64,000 bases of DNA from Rhodocyclales bacterium. Lineage in GTDB: Bacteria > Pseudomonadota > Gammaproteobacteria > Burkholderiales > Rhodocyclaceae. Under the pieces are notes generated by a model. The model was given only the letters and a program-made list of their open reading frames with translations. It was not told the DNA's origin and searched no databases. This document shows, one piece after another, positions 27,944 through 38,220 of this stretch. The DNA is taken from assembly GCA_016235745.1 (NCBI GenBank), contig JACRJA010000006.1, forward strand, positions 1 to 64,000, given 5' to 3'. A program made the position numbers and the translations under genes. Positions within the stretch are counted from its first letter, which is position 1. Each line of letters starts with the position of its first letter.

Positions 27944-29647
27944 TTACGCAAGCGCTTCGCGCACGAGCGGCAGCGCCGGTTCTTTCACGTAGCGCCCGGG
28001 GGCCGGCTCGATCGGCCGGTAACGGGCGTTGCCCAGTTCCTTGCGCGCCGGCACGGGTTTGCCCTTGTACGCTTCCAGCCAGCGCGCCCAATCCCACCAC
28101 CAGCTGCCGGGCTGCTCCTGCGCCCCGGCCAGCCACGCTTCCGGCTCCTCGGGCAGGGAATCGTTGCTCCAGTAGCTGCGGCGGTTCTTGCGCGCAGGGT
28201 TGATGGCCCCGGCGATGTGGCCGCTCGCCCCAAGCACGAAACGGCGCGGACCACCGAGCAGGCGCTGTGACAGGTAGGCTCCGCGCCAGGGCACGATGTG
28301 GTCTTCGCGCGCCGCCAGCACGTAGGCGGGCATGTCGAGGCGGGCGAGGCTCACCGGCTGGCCGAGCATCGTCAACTTGTTGGGCACGCGCAGGTTGTTT
28401 TCGAGATACATATTGCGCAGGTAGTAGGTGACGAAGGGCCCGGGCAGATTGGTGCTGTCGCTGTTCCAGAAGAGCAGATCGAAAGGCTTGGGCGCCTCGC
28501 CTTTCAGGTAATTGTTCACCACGTAGTTCCAGATGAGGTCGTTGTCGCGCAGCGCCGAGAAGGTATTGGCGAGCTCCGAGCCCAGCATCAGTCCGCCCTT
28601 GCCGATCGCCGCCTCGCGCGCCGTGACGCTGGCCTCATCCACGAGGCAGCCGAGCTCGCCGCTCTCGGCATAGTCGAGCAGCGTCGTCATCAAGGTGAGG
28701 CTATGCACCGGCTGCTCGCCCCGGGCGCGCGCCACCGCGAGCGCACAGGAAAGGATCGTGCCGCCGACGCAAAACCCCAGCGCGTTGGGGTCGGCAACGC
28801 CCGTGACTTCGCGCACGATCTCCAGCGCCCGCAGCGGGCCCAGTTCCAGGTAATCGTCCCAGCCGTAGCGCGCCTCGGCGATGCCGGGATTTTTCCACGA
28901 GATCATGAACACCGTGTGACCCTGCTCCAGGGCGAAACGCACGAGGGAATTTTCCGGCTGCAGGTCGAGGATGTAGAACTTGTTGATGCTGGGCGGCACG
29001 ATGAGAAGCGGCCGCTCGCCCACTTTTTCCGTGAGCGGCGCGTACTGGATGAGCTGCATGAGGGGGTTCTCGGCGATCACCGCGCCGGGAGTGACCGCGA
29101 GGTTGCGCCCCACCTCGAAGGCGCGCTCGTCGGTCATCGAGATGCGCCCCTTGTGCAGGTCTTCGAGCAGGTTGGCAACGCCGCGCCGGATGCTCTCGCC
29201 CTGGGTCTCGAGCGCCTGGCGGATGAATTCCGGATTGGTGGCAGCGAAGTTCGACGGCGCCATCGCGTCGACGATCTGGCGCACGAGGAAACGCGCCCGC
29301 GCCTTGGTCTTGCCGTCGGGGAAATCGCTCTCTTCCACCCAGCGGGTGAGGATCTCGGCGTTGATGCAATAGGCCTGACGCAGATAGTCGAAAATGGGGC
29401 TTTCCTGCCAGGCGGGCGAAGAGAAGCGCTTGTCGCTGCGCACCTGCGGCACCACCGGCTCGGCGGTCTCACCCGGCTGGCGATGCAGCAGCCGATCCCA
29501 CAACTGGGCGTGCTGCGCCAGCCACTGCTGCTGCCATTGGCGCAGCTTGTCCGGGTCGCGTACCATGAGCTGCCAGGATTGCTGCCACCATTGCAAGGGA
29601 TGGCCCGGGGGAAGCGAAGCGCCGGGCGGATTGTGGGAAGACGTCAT
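27944..29647 (-). CDS. phaC: Class I polyhydroxyalkanoate synthase
   Basis: 567 residues. The N-terminal domain (about 1-200) precedes an alpha/beta hydrolase with lipase-like box GFCVGGT carrying nucleophile Cys293, Asp449 (LAAREDHIVPW) and His477 (VLGASGHIAGAINP). NKFYILDLQPENSLVRF is diagnostic of the family. It polymerises (R)-3-hydroxyacyl-CoA on granule surfaces. ATG 29647 has GAGGAG seven bases upstream. Its promoter (29669-29697) ends 17 bases from a dispersed palindrome. Confidence 0.97.
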   Translation of the reverse strand: MTSSHNPPGASLPPGHPLQWWQQSWQLMVRDPDKLRQWQQQWLAQHAQLWDRLLHRQPGETAEPVVPQVRSDKRFSSPAWQESPIFDYLRQAYCINAEILTRWVEESDFPDGKTKARARFLVRQIVDAMAPSNFAATNPEFIRQALETQGESIRRGVANLLEDLHKGRISMTDERAFEVGRNLAVTPGAVIAENPLMQLIQYAPLTEKVGERPLLIVPPSINKFYILDLQPENSLVRFALEQGHTVFMISWKNPGIAEARYGWDDYLELGPLRALEIVREVTGVADPNALGFCVGGTILSCALAVARARGEQPVHSLTLMTTLLDYAESGELGCLVDEASVTAREAAIGKGGLMLGSELANTFSALRDNDLIWNYVVNNYLKGEAPKPFDLLFWNSDSTNLPGPFVTYYLRNMYLENNLRVPNKLTMLGQPVSLARLDMPAYVLAAREDHIVPWRGAYLSQRLLGGPRRFVLGASGHIAGAINPARKNRRSYWSNDSLPEEPEAWLAGAQEQPGSWWWDWARWLEAYKGKPVPARKELGNARYRPIEPAPGRYVKEPALPLVREALA

Positions 29648-29668
29648 ATTTTCTCCTCGGTTGAATTC

Positions 29669-29697
29669 ATTGTGGCACGAAAGGCGGGCGTGGACAA
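29669..29697 (-). promoter_or_regulatory. Sigma70 promoter of phaC-phaB
   Basis: On the minus strand TTGTCC (29697-29692), 17-base spacer, CACAAT (29674-29669). The start would fall about 15 bases before the ribosome binding site. The palindromic repeat begins just upstream of the -35 box. Confidence 0.6.
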
Positions 29698-29713
29698 TCA
29701 TGCACCGCAGCAT

Positions 29714-29856
29714 GGGCGCCGCGAACAACCTACTGCGCGCCCGCATGGCGGCGTTGCGCGGTGCTCGGAGGCTCACCTATCTGCATGATGTGTCTCGCCT
29801 CCTGCGCTCCGGGCGCCTTGCCCTGCGGCCGCTCGCGACGGTTGTTCACGGCGCCC
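29714..29856 (+). repeat. Dispersed 143-bp palindromic repeat, copy 2
   Basis: Plus orientation. Terminal inverted repeats are GGGCGCCGCGAACAACC (29714-29730) and GGTTGTTCACGGCGCCC (29840-29856), one mismatch. The exact 4-bp direct repeat GCAT flanks both sides (29710-29713 and 29857-29860). It lies between the phaC promoter and the pgeF stop codon. Confidence 0.92.
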
Positions 29857-29867
29857 GCATGTGTCAT

Positions 29868-30598
29868 TCACGCGGCGGTACGCCACAGGCACAAGGCAAA
29901 GCGACCGGTACGCCCTTGCGCTCGGCGGTAGGAATAGAACGCCTCGTCACGAAAGGTGCACAATGCGCTCAGCCGAACCGCGGCCGCCCCCGCGGCGAGC
30001 AATTTCGCCCGGGCGATGCCGGCCAGATCGGCAAGCCAATGCGCGCCATCATGACCGGAAACGAAAAACCGGGCAAGCGACGGAGCCTGGTCGAGAAAGG
30101 CCCTGCGCACTTCCTCCCCCACCTCGTAGTGCGCCTGCCCGATTCCCGGCCCGATCCAGGCGACGAAGCCTTGGGCCGGGAAACGCGCCGCCACCGCCTC
30201 CAGCACGCCGCCGGCAAGCCCGCGCCAGCCGGCGTGCGCCACCGCCCCCCGGGTGCCGTCACAGGCGGCAAACGCCACGGGCAGGCAGTCGGCGGTGAGC
30301 ACGGCAAGCGGCAGGTTCGGCCGGGAGGTGAGCGCCGCATCGGCCCGTGGCGGCCTTCTCCCCCAAGGTTCGTGGTCGGCATCGAAGATGCGCGCGCCAT
30401 GCACCTGCTCGAGCCACAGCGGCATGGCAGGAAGAAGGCGGGCAAGGCGCAGGCGGTTCTCCGCCACCGCCGCGGGGTCGTCGCCCACGTGCGCGGCCAG
30501 ATTGAACGAAGCATACGGCCCACGGCTCACCCCACCTTCGCGGTCGGTGAGGCGCAGTACCACGTTGCGCGGCGCTTCCGGCCAATGGATGCGGCGAA

Positions 30599-30602
<4 letters not shown>
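29868..30602 (-). CDS. pgeF: Peptidoglycan editing factor PgeF (YfiH/laccase-domain)
   Basis: 244 residues. NLAAHVGDDPAAVAENR, LEQVHGA, LTADCLPVAFA, AVAHAGWRGLAGGV and IGPGIGQAHYEVGEEV are the family blocks. The His of QVHG, the Cys of TADC and the His of AHAGWRG form the metal/active site. PgeF removes wrongly placed L-Ser from UDP-MurNAc. It overlaps rluD by 4 bases, the standard rluD-pgeF coupling. Confidence 0.92.
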
Positions 30603-31573
<971 letters not shown>

Positions 31574-31592
31574 GCCCCGATCGTCATCCGCC

Positions 31593-32393
31593 ATGATCCT
31601 GCGTTCACTCACCGCGTTCTTCCTCGCCCTCTCGCTCGCGCTCGCCGGCTGCAGCCTCATCCCCGAAAAAGAGGACGAGACCCGCGGCTGGAACGCGCAG
31701 AAACTCTATTCCGAAGCCAAGGATGCCCTGAACGAGGGAAATTATCAACGGGCCGTCGAACTCTACGAAAAACTCGAAGCGCGCTATCCCTTCGGCCGCT
31801 ACGCCCAGCAGGCGCAGATCGAAACGGCCTACGCCCACTACAAGGCGGGCGAGCCCGAAGAGGCGATCGCCGCCGCCGATCGCTTCATCCGGCTGCACCC
31901 CAACCACCCCAACGTCGATTACATGTACTACCTCAAGGGCTTGGCAACCTTCAACGAAGACCTCGGCCTGCTGGGAGCGATCTCCAACCAGGACCTCTCC
32001 GAGCGCGATCCCAAGGGGATGCGCGAATCCTACGAGACCTTCCGCGAGCTCATCGAGCGTTTCCCCGACAGCAAGTACGCCGACGATGCGCGCCAGCGCA
32101 TGATCTACCTCACCAACGCCATGGCCCGCCACGAAGTGCACGTAGCCGACTACTACCTGCGCCGCGGCGCCTATCTCGCTGCCGCCAACCGGGCAAAGGC
32201 GGTGCTCGAACAGTTCCCTGATTCCCCGGCGCAGGAAGACGCACTGTGGATCCTCATGCAGGCCTACGACAAGCTCGGCCTCCAAGATCTGCGCGCCGAC
32301 GCCGAACGGGTGCTGCGCCACAACTTCCCCCAGTCGGCCTACTTCAAGGGCGGCAAGAAAGGGCCGGACAAACCCTGGTGGCAGCTGTGGTGA
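31593..32393 (+). CDS. bamD: Outer membrane assembly lipoprotein BamD
   Basis: 266 residues. A lipoprotein signal peptide (MILRSLTAFFLALSLALAGC) ends in lipobox LAGC with the modified Cys at residue 20. Five TPR-like repeats follow (LYSEAKDALNEGNYQRAVEL, YAQQAQIETAYAHYKAGEPE, later AAANRAKAVLEQFPDSPAQE). It is an essential partner of BamA, recognising beta-signals of outer-membrane proteins. ATG 31593 is chosen because it puts the signal peptide at the very start; ATG 31572 would add seven residues. Confidence 0.95.
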   Translation: MILRSLTAFFLALSLALAGCSLIPEKEDETRGWNAQKLYSEAKDALNEGNYQRAVELYEKLEARYPFGRYAQQAQIETAYAHYKAGEPEEAIAAADRFIRLHPNHPNVDYMYYLKGLATFNEDLGLLGAISNQDLSERDPKGMRESYETFRELIERFPDSKYADDARQRMIYLTNAMARHEVHVADYYLRRGAYLAAANRAKAVLEQFPDSPAQEDALWILMQAYDKLGLQDLRADAERVLRHNFPQSAYFKGGKKGPDKPWWQLW

Positions 32394-32512
32394 GCGCACG
32401 GCGCAGCGGTTTTCCCCGAGGTCGCGGCGGGTCCTGATCCCCTCGGCACTTTGCGCTACAATCTGCCGTTACGCGGCGCAACCGCCGAGCCCTGCCACTC
32501 GAGGAGAACCCC

Positions 32513-33433
32513 ATGTCGATGTCCGATCGCGACGGCTTCATCTGGTACGACGGCAAGCTCGTACCCTGGCGTGAAGCCACCACCCATGTGCTCACCCATT
32601 CGCTGCACTACGGCCTGGCCGTGTTCGAGGGTTTGCGCGCCTACGCCACCGAGCGCGGCACGGCGATCTTTCGCCTGCGTGAGCACACCCAAAGGCTCCT
32701 CAATTCGGCCAAGATCTACATGATGCCGATTCCCTGGCCGCTCGAAGAGCTGATGGAAGCGCAAAAAGAAGTGGTGCGCGCCAACGGACTCGAATCCTGC
32801 TACATCCGCCCCATCGCCTTCTACGGCTCGGAGAAGATGGGCGTCTCGCCCAAGGGGGCCAAGGTGCACGTGGCCATCGCTGCCTGGCCCTGGGGGGCAT
32901 ATCTGGGCGAGGATGGCCTGGAACGCGGCATCCGCATCAAGACCGCTTCCTTCCAGCGCCAGCACGTCAATGTGACCATGCCGCGCGCCAAGCTCTCCAG
33001 CACCTACGCCAACTCCATCCTCGCCAACATGGAAGCCACCAGCCAGGGCTACGACGAGGCGCTGCTGCTCGACACCCAAGGGTTCGTGGCCGAAGGCGCC
33101 GGGGAAAACCTCTTCGTGGTCAAGGACGGAGTGCTGTATGAGCCCGAGATCGCCGCGGCGCTCACCGGCATCACCCGCGACACGGTGATCCGCATCGCCG
33201 AGGAGCTCGGCATCCCCTTCGTGTCGCGCAGGCTCACGCGCGACGACATCTACATCGCCGATGAGGCCTTCTTCAGCGGAACCGCCGCCGAGATCACGCC
33301 GATCCGCGAGCTCGACGACCGCGTCATCGGCGAAGGCAAGCGCGGCCCCATCACCGCGCGCATCCAGCAGCGTTTCTTCGACATCGTCGCCGGCCGCGCG
33401 CCCGAGTACGACCACTGGCTCGCCTATCTGTAA
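32513..33433 (+). CDS. ilvE: Branched-chain amino acid aminotransferase
   Basis: 306 residues, fold-type IV PLP enzyme. THSLHYGLAVFEGLRAY near residue 27, SCYIRPIAFYG, the PLP-lysine at about 160 in PRAKLSSTYANSILANMEA, and EGAGENLFVVKDG are family blocks. FSGTAAEITPI near the C-terminus holds the phosphate-binding residues. It performs the final step of Leu, Ile and Val synthesis. GAGGAG lies upstream at a good distance, and a TACAAT box at 32457-32462 is a possible -10. Confidence 0.95.
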   Translation: MSMSDRDGFIWYDGKLVPWREATTHVLTHSLHYGLAVFEGLRAYATERGTAIFRLREHTQRLLNSAKIYMMPIPWPLEELMEAQKEVVRANGLESCYIRPIAFYGSEKMGVSPKGAKVHVAIAAWPWGAYLGEDGLERGIRIKTASFQRQHVNVTMPRAKLSSTYANSILANMEATSQGYDEALLLDTQGFVAEGAGENLFVVKDGVLYEPEIAAALTGITRDTVIRIAEELGIPFVSRRLTRDDIYIADEAFFSGTAAEITPIRELDDRVIGEGKRGPITARIQQRFFDIVAGRAPEYDHWLAYL

Positions 33434-33444
33434 GGAGCGCATCC

Positions 33445-33660
33445 ATGAGTGCCCCCAATCCGCTCGAGACCGTGCGCAAAGAGCGCGAGCTCACCGTGCG
33501 CGCCGAAGATCTGCCGCTGCACTGCCCCCTGCCCGGCGAACCGGTCAATCTGCTGCATCCGCGCGTCTTTCTCGACCCCACGGCCGAAGGCGAAGCCGTC
33601 TGCCCCTATTGCAGCCGGCGTTTCCGCTTCGAAGGCCCCCTGCCAAAATCCCACCACTGA
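33445..33660 (+). CDS. Small zinc-finger (CHCC-type) protein
   Basis: 71 residues. The C-terminal part has LHPRVFLDP and AVCPYCSRRFRFEG. With the earlier His/Cys (LPLHCPLPG) this gives the Cx-Hx-CxxC arrangement of the zf-CHCC family related to complex I subunit NDUFS6. In betaproteobacteria this small gene commonly follows ilvE. Function is not established. It begins 11 bases after ilvE. Confidence 0.85.
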   Translation: MSAPNPLETVRKERELTVRAEDLPLHCPLPGEPVNLLHPRVFLDPTAEGEAVCPYCSRRFRFEGPLPKSHH

Positions 33661-33681
33661 TCCCCCGTGCGAGCCCTTGCG

Positions 33682-35058
33682 ATGACGCTTCCCGACGCCA
33701 GCATCTTCAAAGCCTACGACATCCGCGGTATCGTCGACGAGACCCTCACCGAAGACGCCTCCCGCGCCATCGGCCAGGCGATCGGCAGCGAGGCGCGCCG
33801 GCGCGGCGTGGAGGCCATCGTGGTCGGGCGCGATGGACGCTTGTCGGGTCCGCGCCTGGCCGCGGCGCTCGCCGAGGGGATCATGGCTGCGGGAGTGGAC
33901 GTCATCGACATCGGCGCCGTCCCCACCCCGGTCACCTACTTCGCCGCCGAGCACCTCGGCACGCGCTCCTGCGTCTCGGTCACCGGCAGCCACAATCCGC
34001 CGCAGTACAACGGCTTCAAGATGGTGCTCGCCGGGGAAACCCTCTACGGGCCGCTCATCCAAGACCTGCGCCGGCGTCTGGTCGAGGGCGAACTGGAAAG
34101 CGGTACGGGGCAGCGGCGCCAGGCCGACGTGCGCGAAGCCTACTTCACGCGCATCACTTCCGACGTCACGCTCGCCCGTCCGATGAACGTGGCGGTCGAC
34201 TGCGGCAATGGCGTGGCGGGCGCCTTCGCCCCCGAGCTCCTCGAACGGCTCGGCTGCCGCGTCGACGCGCTCTTTTGCGAGGTCGACGGCACTTTCCCCA
34301 ACCACCATCCCGATCCGTCCAAACCCGAGAACCTGCGCGACCTCGTCGCGCGCGTGGCCGCCAGCGACGCCGAGCTGGGGCTTGCCTTCGACGGCGACGG
34401 CGACCGGCTCGGCGTGGTCACCAAAGGCGGCAAGATCATCTTCCCCGACCGGCAGATGATGCTCTTTGCCGCCGACGTGCTCTCGCGCCACCCCGGCGCC
34501 CAGATCCTCTTCGACGTCAAATGCTCGCGCAAGCTCGCCGAGGTCATCCGGGCGCACGGCGGCGTGCCGCTCATGTGGAAGACCGGGCACGCCCTCATCA
34601 AGGCGAAACTGCGCGAAACGGGGGCGCCGCTCGCCGGCGAGATGAGCGGTCACATCTTCTTCAAGGATCGCTGGTACGGGTTCGACGACGGGCTCTACGC
34701 CGCCGCGCGCCTGTTGGAGCTCCTCTCGCGCCACGACGATCCGAGCGTCATGCTCGAAGCGCTGCCCGACAGCATCGCCACGCCCGAGCTCAACCTCAAG
34801 ATGAAGGAAGGCGAACCCTTCGCCCTCATCGAGCGGCTGCAAGGGTACACGGGCTTCAGCGGTGCGCGCGAGATCCTCACCATCGACGGCGTGCGCGTCG
34901 AATACCCCGACGGCTTCGGTCTGGCGCGCGCTTCCAACACCACCCCGGTGGTGGTGCTGCGCTTCGAGGCCGACACGCCCGAAGCGCTCGCGCGCATCCA
35001 GGAAGACTTCCGCCGCGCGCTCACGAGCGTGTGGCCGGGGGTGAAACTCCCGTTTTGA
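33682..35058 (+). CDS. Phosphomannomutase/phosphoglucomutase (AlgC type)
   Basis: 458 residues. FKAYDIRGIVDETL opens domain 1. SVTGSHNPPQYNGFK carries the phospho-serine at residue 103. FDGDGDRLGVV at 236-246 binds the metal. GEMSGHIFFKDRWYGFDDG is the sugar-binding loop, and RASNTTPVVVLRFEA the C-terminal phosphate-binding loop. It interconverts hexose 1- and 6-phosphates for surface polysaccharides. ATG 33682 gives the family N-terminus; GTG 33667 is an alternative. It follows the zinc-finger gene by 21 bases. Confidence 0.92.
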   Translation: MTLPDASIFKAYDIRGIVDETLTEDASRAIGQAIGSEARRRGVEAIVVGRDGRLSGPRLAAALAEGIMAAGVDVIDIGAVPTPVTYFAAEHLGTRSCVSVTGSHNPPQYNGFKMVLAGETLYGPLIQDLRRRLVEGELESGTGQRRQADVREAYFTRITSDVTLARPMNVAVDCGNGVAGAFAPELLERLGCRVDALFCEVDGTFPNHHPDPSKPENLRDLVARVAASDAELGLAFDGDGDRLGVVTKGGKIIFPDRQMMLFAADVLSRHPGAQILFDVKCSRKLAEVIRAHGGVPLMWKTGHALIKAKLRETGAPLAGEMSGHIFFKDRWYGFDDGLYAAARLLELLSRHDDPSVMLEALPDSIATPELNLKMKEGEPFALIERLQGYTGFSGAREILTIDGVRVEYPDGFGLARASNTTPVVVLRFEADTPEALARIQEDFRRALTSVWPGVKLPF

Positions 35059-35061
35059 GGC

Positions 35062-35315
35062 TCACTCCTCGACATAGCGATGGATGATCTGCGCGGCGAG
35101 CGCCTCGTAGGGGATGCCCGCCTCCCTCGCTTTCTGACGCAGACGCAGCACATCGCGCTCAGAGAGACGCAGACGGATCAGGCGTTCCCAACCAGCCATT
35201 TCTTTCGCATAGTTTTGATGGCGGGACTTGAGCAGATCCGCCTGTGACGTCCGCTCGAGCGCCCCTCCTCGAAGGCTTCGAGGATTTCCCGTTCTTCTGG
35301 ATCCAACCCATTCAT
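35062..35315 (-). pseudogene. CopG-like antitoxin, one-base frameshift
   Basis: From ATG 35315 the frame starts MNGLDPEEREILEAFEEG. After a GGGG run it must shift by one base to continue as ALERTSQADLLKSRHQNYA, then LIRLRLSERDVLRLRQKAR and EAGIPYEALAAQIIHRYVEE, ending TGA 35062. The second half has the SERDVLRLRQKAREAGIPYEALAAQ pattern of CopG/ribbon-helix-helix antitoxins of type II systems. Span length is not a multiple of three, consistent with loss of one G. The start overlaps the toxin fragment stop as ATGA, the normal toxin-antitoxin coupling. Confidence 0.7.
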
Positions 35316-35440
35316 GCCTTTCGCTCCAGATAAGTTTTGGTCGCCTTGCGGCTCGGGATGATCGTTTTTAGAAAGATCCCGTCTTCGGACTCTACGAAAG
35401 GGACGAGATAGGAATACTGCGCCCGGCTTGGGTGAGTGCT
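35312..35440 (-). pseudogene. C-terminal fragment of a type II toxin
   Basis: The open stretch between TAA 35441-35443 and TGA 35312 reads QYSYLVPFVESEDGIFLKTI then IPSRKATKTYLERKA. The FLKTIIPSRKATK pattern is typical of the C-terminus of small RelE/BrnT-like toxins (DUF4258-type) encoded just before CopG antitoxins. The N-terminal two thirds are missing or scrambled. I cannot fix the exact family. Both members of the pair are dead. Bases 35441-35527 hold nothing else I can support. Confidence 0.55.
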
Positions 35441-35527
35441 TTATGCCCCATCACGCACTCCTTTGGCGTGGCAAAACGCCCCGACACGATGAGGCATCCA
35501 ACAACTCCCCGCCGGGCTTCGTTACGC

Positions 35528-38155
35528 TCAGTGTCCCATCCGCTCCAGCGCCCACGCCTTGCCCTGCGCGAGCGCTTCGTCGAGCTTGGCGGCATCGCCG
35601 CCGCCGGCCTGAGCGAGCTCGGGGCGACCGCCGCCGCGCGCGCCCATCGCCTCGGCCGCAGCCTTGACCCAGTCGCCGGCCTTGAGGCGAACGCTGAGCT
35701 CCTTGCTCACCGCGGCAAGCACCACAGCCTTGCCTTCGATCACGGCCCCGAGCAGCACCGCGGCCTGGGACAGGCGGGAGCGCAGCGCGTCGGCGAGTTC
35801 GCGCAGCGCCTCGGGCGAATCGGCCTCCACGCGGTGCACCAGAAGTTTCCCCTCGCCCACGGTCTCGGCCGCGGCGGCGAGCGCCAGCGCCTCGGCCTGG
35901 GCGAGCCGCTGCCCCAGCCGCGCCCGCTCGCGCCCGGCTTCCTTGATCTGCTCGAGCAGCGCCTCCACACGGGCTGGCACGTCCTCGCGCGCCACCTTGA
36001 GCGTCTGGGCGAGCCGCCCCAGGCTGCGATCCATGCCTTGCACCCAGCGCAGCGCCACTTCGCCCGCCACCGCCTCGATGCGGCGCACGCCGGCGGCGAT
36101 CGCGCTCTCGGCCACGATCTTCACCAGACCAATGTCGCCGGTGCGCGCCACGTGCGTGCCGCCGCACAGCTCCTTGGAGCTGCCGATGGTGAGCACCCGG
36201 ACCGTATCGCCGTATTTTTCGCCGAAGAGCATCACCGCCCCGCTCGCCTTGGCCGCTTCGAGCGGCATCACCTCAGCCCGCGTCGGGACGTTGGCCAGCA
36301 CCTCACGATTGACGAGCCATTCGATGCGCTCGATCTCTTCCTGGCTGAGCGGCTGAGGGTGCGCGAAGTCGAAGCGCAGGCGATCGGCATCGACGAGCGA
36401 GCCTTTCTGCTCCACGTGCGGCCCCAGCACCTCACGCAAGGCCTTGTGCAAGAGGTGCGTGCCCGAGTGGTGCCGCGCGGTGGCGGCGCGGGCCTCGGCA
36501 TCGACTCGGGCGCGCACGCGCTGCCCCAGCGCGAGCCGGCCGGTGCGCACCACGCCGTAGTGTCCGAACACCTCGGCCTGGATCTTCTGCGTATCCTCGA
36601 CGGCGAAAATCCCCTCCGGAGCGCGCAGCTCGCCGCGATCGCCCGCCTGGCCGCCGGATTCGGCGTAGAACGGCGTACGATCGAGCACCACCACGCCCTC
36701 CTCGCCCTCGGCAAGTTCCTCGACCGGCGTGCCGTCGCGATAGAGCGCCACGATCTCCCCTTCGTCTTCCAAGGTCTCGTAGCCCTCGAAGCGCGTCGAC
36801 GGCCCCTCGTAATCGAGCACCGCCTGCATCTTGAACTTGCCCGCGGCGCGCGCCATGGCCTTTTGCCGCGCCATGGCCGCGTCGAACCCGGCCACGTCTA
36901 CGGTAAACCCGCGCTCGCGCAACACGTCGGCGGTCAGATCCAGCGGAAAACCGTAGGTGTCGTGCAGCTTGAAGGCGATCTCGCCATCGAGCTCGCTCTG
37001 GCCCTTGACCTGCATCTGCGCGATCACCGCCTCCAGCAGCGACATGCCGTGCTCGATGGTGCCGAAGAAGCGCTCCTCCTCCTGCTTCAGCGTCGCCTCG
37101 ATCACCGCCTGGCGCGCCACGAGCTCGGAATAGGCTCCGCCCATCTCCGCCACCAGCGCCGGCACCAGCTTGTGGAAGAAGGGAGCGCGCACGCCGAGCT
37201 TCCAGCCGTGGCGGATGGCGCGGCGGATGATGCGGCGCAGCACATACCCCCGCCCCTCGTTGCCGGGAATGACCCCGTCGGCGATGAGAAACGAGGCGGC
37301 GCGGATGTGGTCGGCGAGCACCTTGAGGCTGGGCTGATCGCGCTCGGCGCAGCCGGTGAGTTCCATGGCCGCGGCGATGAGCCGCTGGAAGAGGTCGATC
37401 TCGTAGTTCGAATGCACCCCCTGCAGCACCGCGGCGATGCGCTCCAGCCCCATGCCGGTGTCGACGCTGGGCTTGGGCAGCGGATGCATCTGGCCCTGCT
37501 CGTCGCGGTTGTACTGCATGAACACGAGGTTCCAGATCTCGATGTAGCGATCCCCGTCCTCGTCGGACGATCCGGGCGGCCCGCCGGCTACCTCGGGGCC
37601 ATGGTCGTAGAAGATCTCGGTGCAGGGACCGCAGGGGCCGGTGTCGCCCATCATCCAGAAATTGTCGGAGGCGTAGCGCGCGCCCTTGTTGTCGCCGATG
37701 CGCACGATGCGCTCGCGCGGCACGCCGATCTCCTCGGCCCAAATGCGATAGGCTTCGTCGTCTTCGGCATATACCGTCACCCACAGCCGCTCGGGCGGCA
37801 GCTCGAAGACCCCAGTGAGCAGCTCCCAGGCGTACGCGATGGCCTCGCGCTTGAAGTAGTCGCCGAAGCTGAAGTTGCCCAGCATCTCGAAGAAGGTGTG
37901 ATGCCGCGCGGTGTAGCCGACGTTTTCCAGGTCGTTGTGCTTGCCCCCGGCGCGCACGCATTTCTGCGCCGTGGCGGCACGCTGGTAGGGGCGTTCCTCC
38001 AGGCCGAGAAAAACGTTCTTGAACTGGTTCATCCCGGCGTTGGTAAAGAGCAGCGTCGGGTCGCCTGCCGGCACGAGCGAGCTGGAAGGCACGATCGCGT
38101 GCCCCTTGCTGGCGAAGAAGTCGAGGAAGGTCTTGCGGATGTCGGATGTTTTCAT
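35528..38155 (-). CDS. alaS: Alanyl-tRNA synthetase
   Basis: 875 residues, full length. The class II catalytic domain has [24 protein letters not shown] (motif 1 region), [20 protein letters not shown] and [13 protein letters not shown] (motif 3). The editing domain zinc ligands are in [14 protein letters not shown] and [13 protein letters not shown]. The C-Ala domain is at the end ([34 protein letters not shown]). It charges tRNA-Ala and clears Ser/Gly mischarging. A single gene between the dead toxin-antitoxin pair and the symporter. Confidence 0.97.
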   Translation of the reverse strand: MKTSDIRKTFLDFFASKGHAIVPSSSLVPAGDPTLLFTNAGMNQFKNVFLGLEERPYQRAATAQKCVRAGGKHNDLENVGYTARHHTFFEMLGNFSFGDYFKREAIAYAWELLTGVFELPPERLWVTVYAEDDEAYRIWAEEIGVPRERIVRIGDNKGARYASDNFWMMGDTGPCGPCTEIFYDHGPEVAGGPPGSSDEDGDRYIEIWNLVFMQYNRDEQGQMHPLPKPSVDTGMGLERIAAVLQGVHSNYEIDLFQRLIAAAMELTGCAERDQPSLKVLADHIRAASFLIADGVIPGNEGRGYVLRRIIRRAIRHGWKLGVRAPFFHKLVPALVAEMGGAYSELVARQAVIEATLKQEEERFFGTIEHGMSLLEAVIAQMQVKGQSELDGEIAFKLHDTYGFPLDLTADVLRERGFTVDVAGFDAAMARQKAMARAAGKFKMQAVLDYEGPSTRFEGYETLEDEGEIVALYRDGTPVEELAEGEEGVVVLDRTPFYAESGGQAGDRGELRAPEGIFAVEDTQKIQAEVFGHYGVVRTGRLALGQRVRARVDAEARAATARHHSGTHLLHKALREVLGPHVEQKGSLVDADRLRFDFAHPQPLSQEEIERIEWLVNREVLANVPTRAEVMPLEAAKASGAVMLFGEKYGDTVRVLTIGSSKELCGGTHVARTGDIGLVKIVAESAIAAGVRRIEAVAGEVALRWVQGMDRSLGRLAQTLKVAREDVPARVEALLEQIKEAGRERARLGQRLAQAEALALAAAAETVGEGKLLVHRVEADSPEALRELADALRSRLSQAAVLLGAVIEGKAVVLAAVSKELSVRLKAGDWVKAAAEAMGARGGGRPELAQAGGGDAAKLDEALAQGKAWALERMGH

Positions 38156-38220
38156 GGGATGGGTGTCGAAAAGGGCGAAAAAGCGAACCGTTTAGTTTAG
38201 CCGAAAAGGGCGAGCCCAGC

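Noticed and set aside
35432..38200. 922-codon plus-strand frame opposite alaS
   Set aside because: Antisense shadow of a universally conserved gene; no independent start signals or motifs.
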